This document shows, one piece after another, positions 24,529-34,273 of a stretch of DNA of 64,000 nucleotides (position 1 is its first letter; every line of letters begins with the position of its first letter). The position numbers and the translations under genes were made by a program. Source of the stretch: Albugo candida (taxonomy: Eukaryota; Oomycota; Peronosporomycetes; Albuginales; Albuginaceae); NCBI GenBank assembly GCA_905220665.1, contig CAJNAR010000157.1, forward strand, positions 186,001 to 250,000, read 5' to 3'. The notes under the pieces were generated by a model. That model was not told the origin of the DNA, did not search any database, and saw only the letters and a program-made list of their open reading frames with translations.

Positions 24529-25951
24529 TCAAGTGACTTTCTTGGAAAGATTTTGGAATCCTAAGCCACTACACGATAAAAAGACTGTTTTTGTCGCTCG
24601 ATCCGGCGCGATTTTGAAAGTGACGCCCAAAAAATCGCGAATATGTCGCATATACTGGATACTGTACACAAAAGAGTCGTCAAAATCATTGAATTCTTGC
24701 AGGAATGTACGCACGTGTAGGGAGTTAACCTTCCAACGCGGACTTTGGAAACGGATGGAGGTGAGAGTGCCATAAACAATAACACGAGGGATTGATTTGT
24801 GGAGTCGATGCAACCCCCTTGCTTTATCTCCTCACAAAGTGCATGGGAAGCGATTGTGGCGACATCTTCAGGCAGATCGCCAGCGGAAGCTGCACCATCT
24901 GCTCCAAGAAGAATTCCACTTGTGGTTTCTGCGACCAGCGATAAAGCAAATCCTGGTGATTGTCCAGATTCTGCTCCTTTATAATGATCGGAATAGATGT
25001 AAACATCTGGAAGAAGCTTGTTGAAGACACCCCGGCAGCACTCAACGATTCGATTTGAAGTCTGAGGTGATACACGAGTCGAATATGCTGTTCCTCTACA
25101 ATCAATAGGATTGGTCAAATTGTTTCTCGAAAGCTGTTGCCGGCAATCATACCGTATTCGCTTGATAAATCCCTCCTCAACCAAGTAAATTGACTGCAGC
25201 TGACGTATCAACGGACATGAGAAAATAATCTCTCCTCCTCCGAGTGGTGGAGCACCTCGCTTTTTGATAGTGAGATTCAGCTCATCTGAAATCCCAAAAT
25301 GCTGGAATGTGTGGTCAATGGTTAACACGTGGCGATTCAATGGTACAAAGTCGTACCTTGAGCGTCGGAATCGTCGTTGCTTTGAAGGAATCCACCGAAA
25401 TATCAGTGTTATCATTAGTGACACCTCGCAATACTGCTCGAACTGGAAGCTGAAATAGGTTTCATATCCTTAAAATCAGTTGTACATATGTTATAAACGA
25501 CTTTCTACCTTTCCAAATGGTGCCAGTGCAACAAGAGCTTCTAAGAACCATCCAATGGAGCTGAAAAATAGAATCAAAGTTGCATCATTTCTAGTATAAA
25601 GACAGACACACACCGCTTTTGGCCGCAGTCATGCTCAAATGAGCCACCAATAATGAATCCTGGACGATACTTCAGCCTTGTTCCTGTTTCATTGATTTCA
25701 ATATGACTTCCGTTCGTGATTGTGTCCAAAAGACGGAGAAAACTAGCTTCAAAATCTGTCAAGCCTGGTTCTTCTTCATCAGCCCGAATTTCTTCCAAAA
25801 TGAGACGTTTTCCCGTGAGTGTGGCGCACACCAATCTCTGCCTAAAGTGTGTGCATCCCTTTAGTCGAATGCTACTGCGCTTCTTCGACTCGCTCGGAGC
25901 TTGAATTTCCTGCATTTTGGGCGCTTGTACCTCGATGGCATTTAGTGTCAT
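24529..25951 (-). CDS. RCL1: RNA 3'-terminal phosphate cyclase-like protein (18S rRNA processing), frameshifted near 24705
   Basis: RCL1 is a nucleolar U3 snoRNP-associated protein required for early pre-rRNA cleavage on the 18S side; it has the cyclase fold but no cyclase activity. Exons by hand are 25951-25614, 25560-25509, 25449-25357, 25301-25153 and 25095-24529, with introns of 53-59 nt, all in frame. Family hallmarks are RLKGCTHFRQRLV at the N-terminus, KRGAPPLGGGEIIFSCP, GTAYSTRVSP, KGAESGQSPGFALSLVAETT and GGCIDSTNQSLVLL. Near 24700-24720 the frame shifts by one base: GRLTPYT is in one frame and FLQEFNDF...NLSKK in another, so the C-terminus (stop at 24529) is only reached after correcting an indel. 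Total is about 399 residues, close to family length. The start at 25951 is preferred to 26044 because residues before it do not fit the family. It is divergent from SPT6. Confidence 0.9.
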
Positions 25952-26233
25952 GGAAATGACTCGTTCGCTGTTGAAACAATATAGCCAATCAGATATCGCA
26001 TTATGTGTATTTCTCCAATTGAATCTCTCCTTCTTTTCAACCAATCCTTTGCTACAAGAAGATAGGGAGTTGTTCCAGCAAAAACTCGCATCCCGAAAGC
26101 GTTATCGCAACGGCGTTGTATTTCTGTCTACTACGTACTTAATAAACGGCGTTTGTGCCACTACTACGAAGCTAACGATTTCATACTTAAGTAAAGCGGT
26201 GATTGTAATCGAACAGACCCTCTAAGCGATCAT
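25952..26233. promoter_or_regulatory. Shared divergent 5' region, RCL1 and SPT6
   Basis: These 282 bp separate the chosen RCL1 start from the SPT6 ATG, so both genes must use 5' sequences inside this interval. I cannot point to a specific core element. Confidence 0.4.
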
Positions 26234-29200
26234 ATGTCGTCGGAAGATGAAAACCTAATAACTGGATCTCCGACCGTGTCCGATTCAGATTCAGGCGCAG
26301 AACCATTTAACACCGCACAGAAGAAACGAACAGGGAATCTTAATACAAATGAGAAGAAAAAACGTTTGAAAAGACACAATTCCGACGATGAGGAGATACA
26401 AAGCACAAAGAATTCAGCATTTATAGAAGATATGGCGTCAGAGAGTGATGATGGAGACTCGAGAAATGAGGAGGACGACGATGAAAATGAAGAGGACAAG
26501 AATGAGTACGAGCAAGATGGATTTGTCGTCGATGATTTAGAGAATGGCTCAGATGAAGACGGAGACGAAAGTGGTGAAGGTCGATCGCATCGCGCGCGAC
26601 GCAAGCGTAAGAAGAAAGAACGGAGATTGAAGCGACTTAAGCAGAAAATGGAAGATTTAGATGATGAAGATCGCTTGCTCTTGCGAGAAAATCTCGGTAT
26701 GGATGCAGGTCCAGCAAGCGAAGAAAGTGAGGATGAGACAGCTATCAGCGATGTGGAAAGAGAATCAAAAACATCACGGTTTAGCAAGGAAGGCGCAAAA
26801 AACGATAAAAAGATAAAAAAACTTCGTTCCAAAACTGATGATGACGCTGGATTAATGTCTCGTGAATTGAGCTACCGGATGTTTGGGGATTCTGATGATG
26901 AAGAGGAGGAAGGAGAGAGTTCTTCACGTCGAACGGATCATTTCTTGGGCAATGATGAGTACGAAAGTGATGATATTGACGAGTTCATTGTGGATGATGA
27001 TGAAGAAGGAAGAGAAGGAAATCGTCGTCGTCGAAAACAAACTCCAAATATGTCGTCAGTAATGCAAGGACCTTCGGTGTATCAGATGGATGAAGCAGAG
27101 GAGCTGTTTGGTGATATGGGAGAGTTTCTCGAAGCATCTCGTGACGAAGGGACCGAAGGAAGCCGTGCTCATGCCGTCGCGAAGGAAGGAAAATCGAAGA
27201 AAGCCATACTGTTGGAAAAATATGAACCAAGCGTTTTGAAAGAACACATGATGACTGAAGATTTGGAATTGATACGGGAGAAAAATCTTCCTGAGCGATA
27301 TCAATTCCTTTTTGGTAAACGTCAATTCCCCGTAGCAGAAGATCGTGCCGAAGAAGCTGAATGGATCAGTAATTATGTGATCAAAAGCCTGGAACAGAGC
27401 GGATCACGACAACAAGCTGCTTCAAGAGGAGAAATCGTCTCTGCTATCGACAGTGTGCTACGCTTTTATCACGAGGAGAAATTGGAGCCTGCGTTCGTGC
27501 AACGATATTGCAAGGAATACTGGAAGGTTGCTGGATTACACACAGAGCATTTGTATCAGATTTTGGATTTGGACATTAAATGGGATAAACTTGATCGAAA
27601 AAGTAAGAGTTTTGAAGTCGGTATACAGCGTGTGATCGATTCTGTTGGAAGTAAGGAGTCTCAATTCATACGAGATTGTTACGTAAAACTTTTCAAGTCG
27701 CCGGATGAGAAAACATTCCAGGATCTCGCCGAGTATTTTGCCCTCGATGCGCCCGAGTCGAGCGGATTACACGAACGGGATGGAAATGCACCAAAGTATC
27801 GTCGTCCAGGTCGTCGGAATTACTACCAAATTGGGCTCAAAGGCGGTCTTCGACCATTAGCTCAGGCTTTCACGTTGCATGCGTCCGTTTTAGGTGGGAT
27901 TCTTGCCGAGGGCGATTGCGATGAATCCTTACGGATCATTCCGACCCCATCCGATACACCGGGAAATTTGGCTGAACAGTATACGGCCAAAGAATTTCAG
28001 ACCGTTGACGATGTGCTCAAAGGAGCTCGTCATATCGCTGCAGTCAAAGTAGCAGCTGAACCAAATGTTCGAAAATGTATTCGACAATTGTATCGGCAGG
28101 GTGCTCGAGTGTATACCGAGACAACGGCGAAAGGTAAGGAAGACATTGATGAGTTTCATTATTGCCATGGATTTCAGTATCTCAACGGGATGCCAGCACA
28201 CGAAATCATGGAAGCTGAAGATGTATGGCTTCGTCTCCATCGCGCTGAAAAAGAAGGTCTTATTGTGATCAATATCGGTCTTGACAAACCAGAAGACTTG
28301 CTTGATCCTTTAGAGCCCATCTATTTGTCCCAATCCAACAATCCTGATGATTTCTGGCAAGACCATCGCTACCAAATCTTGCAGGAAGCACTGAACGGGT
28401 TGATGATTCCGTCCTTCGAGAACGAATTGAAACGAGATTTGCTAATTGCATCGAGGGAACATGTTGTACGAAAATGCGGAAAAGGCATACGTGAGCGTTT
28501 GATGGTACGGCCGTATGAGCCCGCAGACGGCATTGATCCATACATTGTGTCCATTTGGGTGGATGGAGGTATGGATGCGGTTGCAAGTATCGTCGCATTG
28601 GATCAGAACGGGGAACTTATCGACAAAACTCGAGGCTTTTGCAAGCGAGAAGAGCGATTTGTCCAACAGCTTACCAATACTCTGTACAAATTCCTGCAAG
28701 ATCATTCTCGAACGCATGTGGTTGTGATCAATCTCGCGGGTGGGAACAAAGGCATGGATATGGGTGAATTAGTGGATGCTCTTCGACGTCAATTGGGTCG
28801 CGATATCGCCGCTCGATACGGGAATTACGACGGGAGTGATTACTTTGACATTGTGTTCCTGAAAGATGACGTTCCAAGAATGTATAGTCGATCAAAACGC
28901 GCTGAAATCGAATTCCCTGAAGAAACAGAAGCTATCCGAGCTGCGATCGGATTGGGACGTTACCTTCGTAATCCACAATCAGAGCTTTGTGCCATGTGGG
29001 GCCATCTTCCACTGAATGAGCCGATACGAGGAAGGGAGCTTTTGTATCTCAATATGCACGAGATGCAGCATTCTTTGGTTAAGGATATGCTGCTGAAGGA
29101 ATATGATCGTGTTTTCGTCCAAGTGATCAACAAATTCGGACTGGATATCAATCTTTTGGCCAACCACAAGCACACTTCCTACCAGCTCCAATTTATCGCC

Positions 29201-31036
29201 GGATTAGGACCCGTGAAGGCAGCTTTCATTCTGGAAAAAGTTCGTGCGAGGAGCTACATTGAACATCGTCAAGATTTGCTGTCGAAAGGATACGTGGGCA
29301 AGATCGTGTACCGGAATTGTGTCGGCTTTATTCGAATCCGTGAGCGAGACGCGCTGAAGGAATCGCCGTTGAATCCTTTGGATGACACTCGAATCCACCC
29401 GGAGAGCTACTACATGGCCGTGAAGATGTGTGGCGATGCCAACAATAACGCGACAATCGATATGTACGACCCGATGCAATACTCATACGCAGTCGAAGAC
29501 ACTATGTTCCAATCGGCCACTGCCATTCGCAATCGAAATGCTTCTCCACACACGCGTTTGGATGACAATGAGATTCAAGATGCGCTGTCAGAATTGGATT
29601 TACCGGCGTATGCGGCTCGACTTGAGCTTCAAAAGAAAGGACCAAAGCTTTTGACGTTGGAATTCATCAAACGTGAATTGCGGTACCCGTACTTTGACAA
29701 ACGCATGCAATACGAGCCACCGAGCAAGGAAGAGCTGTTCTTTTTACTGAATGGAGAAACCAAACAAACGTTGCGAGCTGGTATGATCGTTCCGTGTACG
29801 CTGATCAACATATCGAATGGAATGGTTCGAGCACGGCTGCAAAATGGCATTTTGGCGAGTCTTCGAAGCGAGCTTTTGCCGGATTACATGACGGATGACT
29901 ATATACGGGCGAATGGATTTCCCCGTGGTGCAATTGTCAACTGTAAGATCCTTCGATTCCAGCAGAATCCACACGAACAATGGGAAGCTCAAGTCGGCTG
30001 TAATGAAGACTCGCTGCATGATGTCAAACGATCATTCAATCAGCACTTACTTGTGTCGTATGCGGATCGGGAGCGTCTGGAAGTCGATAGTGTCGCTCGA
30101 ATCAGCAAGCTCGTGAATCTGCTGACTGTCGAGGACGAAGCCGGTGCACGTGCAGTCGGGCAGTCTGGATTGGGTCCACCTAAACGGAAACGACGACAAA
30201 TTGCTCATCCAGCGTTCCAGAATATCAGTTGTAAAGCAGCCATGACGTTCCTTCGATCCAAATCACCTGGAGAAGCAGTTATTCGACCGAGTACGATAGG
30301 AACGGATCATCTCACGCTATCTTGGAAAATGCTGGAAGGTGTGTACCGCCACTTTGATATTGAAGAGCGAGATAAGCCTTCGGAAGCGCGAATTGGTGCG
30401 ATTCTTGTGATCAAGGAGGAGGAGTACGAGAACATTGACGAATTGCTGGCTCGTTTCGTGGACCCAATGAATGAGCTTGTGGATGAAGTTGTACGACATA
30501 AATACTTCCGAAACAGCTCTGTCGAAACGATCCATGGCGATCTCATCAAGCAGAAAAAGGAGAATCCAGGGCGCATTCCTTACATTCTCCACGTTTACGA
30601 TCGATTTCCCGGCTGTTTTTCCATCACATTTGTGGCGCGTTTCACACCACACAGTTGTCATATGGAAGTCAAACCGAAAGGCCTTCGCTTCTTTGGTCGT
30701 GTGGAATCCTCTATTTTGCCGACTTTGAATCAAGCGCTTCAATTCTTTAAAATGAAAGCTCTGTTGGCGCCGACAGCAAGTTCCAGCAAACATGAATCGT
30801 ATCGTTCCTCCATGCAAAGCAGTGGTCCGTTCCCGCAACGAGGATACCGCGATGATTATGATGGAGATGCCGGGCGTTCACGATCTCGATGGGAAGGACG
30901 ACGAGAGGAACCACGCGATGACTACCGCAATGATCGACGTGATCCCGGGTATGCGTCCAGGTACGATGATAGACGGAACACTGGTCAACGATACCGAAGC
31001 GAAGTGCCAGTGCATGGTATGGATCGCAGATGGTAG
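26234..31036 (+). CDS. SPT6: Transcription elongation factor SPT6
   Basis: A single uninterrupted frame of 1600 residues has the complete SPT6 order. It begins with a very acidic Asp/Glu/Ser-rich N-terminus with basic patches (about 1-300), followed by the helical core. Next come a YqgF/RNase H-like domain starting near residue 765 (VSIWVDGGMDAVASIVALD) and a helix-hairpin-helix segment near 980 (FIAGLGPVKAAFIL). An S1 RNA-binding domain lies near 1180-1250 (MIVPCTLINISNGMVRARL) and the tandem SH2 region from about 1320 (HPAFQNISCKAAMTFLRSK). The tail is Arg/Asp/Tyr-rich. SPT6 is a histone chaperone that travels with phosphorylated RNA polymerase II. Large Ser-rich frames on the opposite strand are only the complement of the acidic region. 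MDH ends 80 bp downstream on the other strand. Confidence 0.97.
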   Translation: MSSEDENLITGSPTVSDSDSGAEPFNTAQKKRTGNLNTNEKKKRLKRHNSDDEEIQSTKNSAFIEDMASESDDGDSRNEEDDDENEEDKNEYEQDGFVVDDLENGSDEDGDESGEGRSHRARRKRKKKERRLKRLKQKMEDLDDEDRLLLRENLGMDAGPASEESEDETAISDVERESKTSRFSKEGAKNDKKIKKLRSKTDDDAGLMSRELSYRMFGDSDDEEEEGESSSRRTDHFLGNDEYESDDIDEFIVDDDEEGREGNRRRRKQTPNMSSVMQGPSVYQMDEAEELFGDMGEFLEASRDEGTEGSRAHAVAKEGKSKKAILLEKYEPSVLKEHMMTEDLELIREKNLPERYQFLFGKRQFPVAEDRAEEAEWISNYVIKSLEQSGSRQQAASRGEIVSAIDSVLRFYHEEKLEPAFVQRYCKEYWKVAGLHTEHLYQILDLDIKWDKLDRKSKSFEVGIQRVIDSVGSKESQFIRDCYVKLFKSPDEKTFQDLAEYFALDAPESSGLHERDGNAPKYRRPGRRNYYQIGLKGGLRPLAQAFTLHASVLGGILAEGDCDESLRIIPTPSDTPGNLAEQYTAKEFQTVDDVLKGARHIAAVKVAAEPNVRKCIRQLYRQGARVYTETTAKGKEDIDEFHYCHGFQYLNGMPAHEIMEAEDVWLRLHRAEKEGLIVINIGLDKPEDLLDPLEPIYLSQSNNPDDFWQDHRYQILQEALNGLMIPSFENELKRDLLIASREHVVRKCGKGIRERLMVRPYEPADGIDPYIVSIWVDGGMDAVASIVALDQNGELIDKTRGFCKREERFVQQLTNTLYKFLQDHSRTHVVVINLAGGNKGMDMGELVDALRRQLGRDIAARYGNYDGSDYFDIVFLKDDVPRMYSRSKRAEIEFPEETEAIRAAIGLGRYLRNPQSELCAMWGHLPLNEPIRGRELLYLNMHEMQHSLVKDMLLKEYDRVFVQVINKFGLDINLLANHKHTSYQLQFIAGLGPVKAAFILEKVRARSYIEHRQDLLSKGYVGKIVYRNCVGFIRIRERDALKESPLNPLDDTRIHPESYYMAVKMCGDANNNATIDMYDPMQYSYAVEDTMFQSATAIRNRNASPHTRLDDNEIQDALSELDLPAYAARLELQKKGPKLLTLEFIKRELRYPYFDKRMQYEPPSKEELFFLLNGETKQTLRAGMIVPCTLINISNGMVRARLQNGILASLRSELLPDYMTDDYIRANGFPRGAIVNCKILRFQQNPHEQWEAQVGCNEDSLHDVKRSFNQHLLVSYADRERLEVDSVARISKLVNLLTVEDEAGARAVGQSGLGPPKRKRRQIAHPAFQNISCKAAMTFLRSKSPGEAVIRPSTIGTDHLTLSWKMLEGVYRHFDIEERDKPSEARIGAILVIKEEEYENIDELLARFVDPMNELVDEVVRHKYFRNSSVETIHGDLIKQKKENPGRIPYILHVYDRFPGCFSITFVARFTPHSCHMEVKPKGLRFFGRVESSILPTLNQALQFFKMKALLAPTASSSKHESYRSSMQSSGPFPQRGYRDDYDGDAGRSRSRWEGRREEPRDDYRNDRRDPGYASRYDDRRNTGQRYRSEVPVHGMDRRW

Positions 31037-31115
31037 CTTCCTTTTTGCGTGCTTGAGTGAAGAAAAAATTTGTTGGCTAAGAAGAGTGATAGCATTTATC
31101 ATAATTTCTCTAGTT

Positions 31116-32404
31116 TCAGATCGGACTTGAGACCATCGCGAGTGCATCCATTTTCTCGAGCAATAGTTCTTCGGCACTTGCATTCATAGCCGACTGGATA
31201 GATGCTGAAACCTGGAGATCAGAGACGATCTGATACTCTCCCTTTCCAAGACATCGAACCGGGAAGGAGTAAATGAGATCACAAGGGATCCCATACTTGT
31301 TGTCATCGGAGCATACAGCCATTGATATGAAGTCTTGGCTGTCCATGGAAGCTTGGTTGCCGTGGAACCAATCACGTAAATGTGCTGCAATCGCAGAGGC
31401 CGCAGACATTGCACTTGACAGCTTTCGTGCTTGCAGAACTTTTGCTCCACGCTCGCGAACGTGCGTTATGATGTCTAAGGAGCTCTCTGCAATCTTCTTG
31501 CTCACTTGTTGCTCTCCCAAAGAACCCTCCGGCAAGTGAATCCGAGCAAACGTGCAATCGGGAACTTGTGTGCTGGAATGATTACCCCAAATTATGCATT
31601 TTGAGACATCGGAAGGTGAGATTTTTCCAAAAGCATAGCGCTCCCCGTTCAATTGCTGACACAAAACGGCTCGTAAGCGCTCTTGATCCAAACGTGTCTG
31701 CATGTAAATTGCAATGTCAGTGAATGTTTGCATCCCTTAGTAGTCTCACAACCAATGCGGTAAAATTCCTCCGTGGTATTCTTGGTGCATGTTTCATTGT
31801 GATCCAGCAGTTCGTGTTCGCGGGATTTGCGACAACAAGTACTTTCACATTCCTATTGGCGTACTTTTCCAATGCTTCACCTTGTGCTTTGAAAATGATC
31901 GCATTCTTCGCAATCAGATCCCTCCTATAAAACTGCCATCAGCCTCGCCTCCGAATCGCACACCGTACCTTTGCATTCCTTCTTTTCGTGGAAATCCTCC
32001 CAATAAAATTGCCTTCAAATCTGTCAATTCTCATCACTTTTAAGTGTCAAAACGTACCGCATCAACGTCTCTGAATGCAATTTCCACGCTGGATGTCGGT
32101 ACGATCGCTACAAAGCCCATTAAGAGTGTGATTGATGCAACATGGCGACGTACATTCAGTTAATTCGAACGCGCAATCTTCCAGCTCCATTTTGACGCCC
32201 TGAAGCGCTTTTTCTGCGGCGGGAATGTCCAATAATCGAATTTCGAGGCGCTCTGACGGTCCAAATACGAGTCCGCGGCACACTAAAGGGACAAACACAT
32301 TTAGGCCATATAACGCGTCAGTTTTGAATAAACTACGCACATAAGGGTAGAAGAGAGTACGCTATTTGGCCAGCAGCTCCGCTGACTACGACTTTCAGCG
32401 CCAT
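31116..32404 (-). CDS. MDH1: Malate dehydrogenase, cytosolic type (six exons)
   Basis: This enzyme interconverts malate and oxaloacetate with NAD. Hand-built exons are 32404-32341, 32282-32154, 32107-32058, 32012-31969, 31924-31753 and 31697-31116. Introns are 58, 46, 45, 44 and 55 nt. The joined frame is 346 residues, close to the family's 330-350. Visible hallmarks are the Rossmann start [15 protein letters not shown], the acidic LLDIP after the second strand, GGFPRKEGM on the active-site loop, [18 protein letters not shown] with the substrate-binding Arg/Asp, and [10 protein letters not shown] with the catalytic His. KARKLSSA-type and IYSFPV blocks also match the cytosolic form, and I see no N-terminal transit peptide. 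The fourth exon uses a GAAG acceptor instead of the usual CAG/TAG. Confidence 0.93.
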
Positions 32405-32637
32405 TGACGCGCTTCTTTACGGAAAAAAAGTGAATGGAATGTTGAAGTTTCGAGTCATTTTTGTAACTTTGGCACATTGAAGGTGTAACTGCAATTTCAT
32501 TGTTCTATATCGGATAGTATATTGGCGAGGGTTGCAGTGACGTCGATTACTCTTAAAGATAATATAGAGTATACTCTCTCCCTTAAATGTATACTAATGT
32601 ATACCCGTGTGCATTGTTCTATTTCGCATAATTCCAA
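32405..32637. promoter_or_regulatory. Shared divergent 5' region, MDH and coiled-coil gene
   Basis: These 233 bp separate two divergent start codons. The half nearest the plus-strand gene is AT-rich and contains repeated GTATAC-type palindromes (about 32560-32605). No assigned element. Confidence 0.35.
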
Positions 32638-34210
32638 ATGATGGCAACGGTTCCAAAACACGTTCGTTTTGGTCAGAATGCGTCTACGGAGATCGACTCA
32701 AACACAATAACATCATCGGAAGCCTCATTCCTATCAACTGAAATTTCAACGAGCCTATCGAACGCTGGTGCCGAGCGATTACGCAGTTTTTCCATAGAAG
32801 AATTACCATCTCAAGGACATCAACAAGAACCGTTATTACCGCCAAAAACCAGTATAGAACCAGTATCTCCTTCAAAGGAAACTTCTTATAATATCCAATC
32901 ACGATACAGTGATAGTGTTCTATTCAACCAATCAACAAACATAAAAGCTATAGCATCTAAAGAAGAAAAAAATGGCACCAAAACCTTTTGGAAGACAATG
33001 AAAACGACGCTGTACATGGACAATTTCGCCATGTCGCTGGACAACGACTGGGTCATACTGGAAATGGAAGAATCGCAACTGGAAGTGATGAGAAATGCGA
33101 TCCAAAGTCTTTTGAAAGGTTTTACAGTGGCAAAAAACAGCAGCACCTCAGTTCAAAACACCAGAAAGATACTGAAACGCTGTGAAATATTGGCGGAAAG
33201 GAGTCTGACTCACTTGGAACAATCTCAAATGATGTATTCCAACTGCGAGAATGAGATGACAACGCTCAGGGAGTACATGAAAAAGCTACAAGATAATCTC
33301 AAGTCTGCACCCAGCGGGATGCCAGGTACAATAGCTACACGCTCGGAGAAAGGGACCGACAAACGCAACACTCGTCGTGTGGAATGGGCCATTTCGAGAA
33401 TGCAACAGAGTTTACAGACTTTGGTTATGGAAATGCGTGATAATTTGGAAGAGATGGATGATATCATCACAGAATGCAGCAAATTAATGGTCAAATGCAT
33501 CACATTGTTTCACATGAGAGGCCAATCTGCCGATTTGAGTGGAACTGGAATAGCAGCTGGTGCAGCTGGAATCGTTGCTGGCGTGCTGGTACGTGACTCC
33601 ACTCGGCTTTGATAAAAGCTAAATGAGTTATCTTTTATAGGTTGGAGTAGCTGGTTTCGTCGCAGCTCCGGTCACTGGTGGTCTGAGTGTTCCCATTTCA
33701 CTCGCAGGAAAAGGGCTTTTGGTCTCTGGAGTTGCTGCACTCACTCCGTCGACCATCATGTTGAATCGTGAGTTGCTTTTGATACGTGGAACGCTCTAAT
33801 ACTCTAACGTGTGCTTTTAGGTCAGCAATCACAGCTCAAAGGCTTTATCAAGCTGGTTGAATGCCTAAAGTCTCGACTGGAAATAATGAATCAAAAGCGG
33901 GTGGATATGGCAATCGCTTTAGCCGCTTGTGAAGAAGCAGAACTCAACATGACTCAGTTATGTGCGTTTCTCCAAGATTCCATCGCGCTCGGATACCCTC
34001 CAGCGGTTTGTGCACTGACGTATATCATCTGTGGTATCACCTGACTCGATTGTGTAGGAGAGCAATTGGACTTTTCTCGAAACAACAAAAGAAAAATTGA
34101 ACGAGTTGGAAGCTGTTTTGGCGGCGTTTTTAGTGTCTCCTACCATCTATCACTGCTGTCGAGAAGAAAATGCTTTATATGCGTATCTGATGCCAGAGGA
34201 TGAAGAATAG
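32638..34210 (+). CDS. Coiled-coil protein with a Gly/Ala-rich hydrophobic hairpin, uncharacterised
   Basis: Four exons, 32638-33588, 33641-33767, 33821-34005 and 34058-34210, with introns of 52, 53 and 52 nt, give 471 residues in frame. The first 110 residues are polar and Ser/Thr-rich. About 130-300 is helical with heptad-like spacing. Exons 1 and 2 together encode a long uncharged Gly/Ala/Val segment (about 300-358, beginning GTGIAAGAAGIVAGVL). A second helical stretch with a Cys-Cys pair near the C-terminus follows. Helices flanking a glycine-rich membrane hairpin recall apolipoprotein-L-like and some pore-forming proteins; this is a shape comparison only. There is no signal peptide. A methionine pair at the start (32638 and 32641) makes the exact start uncertain by one codon. 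Confidence 0.7.
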
Positions 34211-34273
34211 ACGATGTTTTTTGTGCTCAGAATCGAGGAAATCCGCTGCGTTACAATAGAGAAAGTTTGTAAA

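Noticed and set aside
26230..26832. 200-codon Ser-rich frame opposite the SPT6 start
   Set aside because: It is the complement of the Asp/Glu-rich SPT6 N-terminus (GAX codons read as XTC), with low complexity and no domain.
30317..30838. 173-codon frame opposite the SPT6 SH2 region
   Set aside because: Lies fully inside a conserved coding region on the other strand; no motif.
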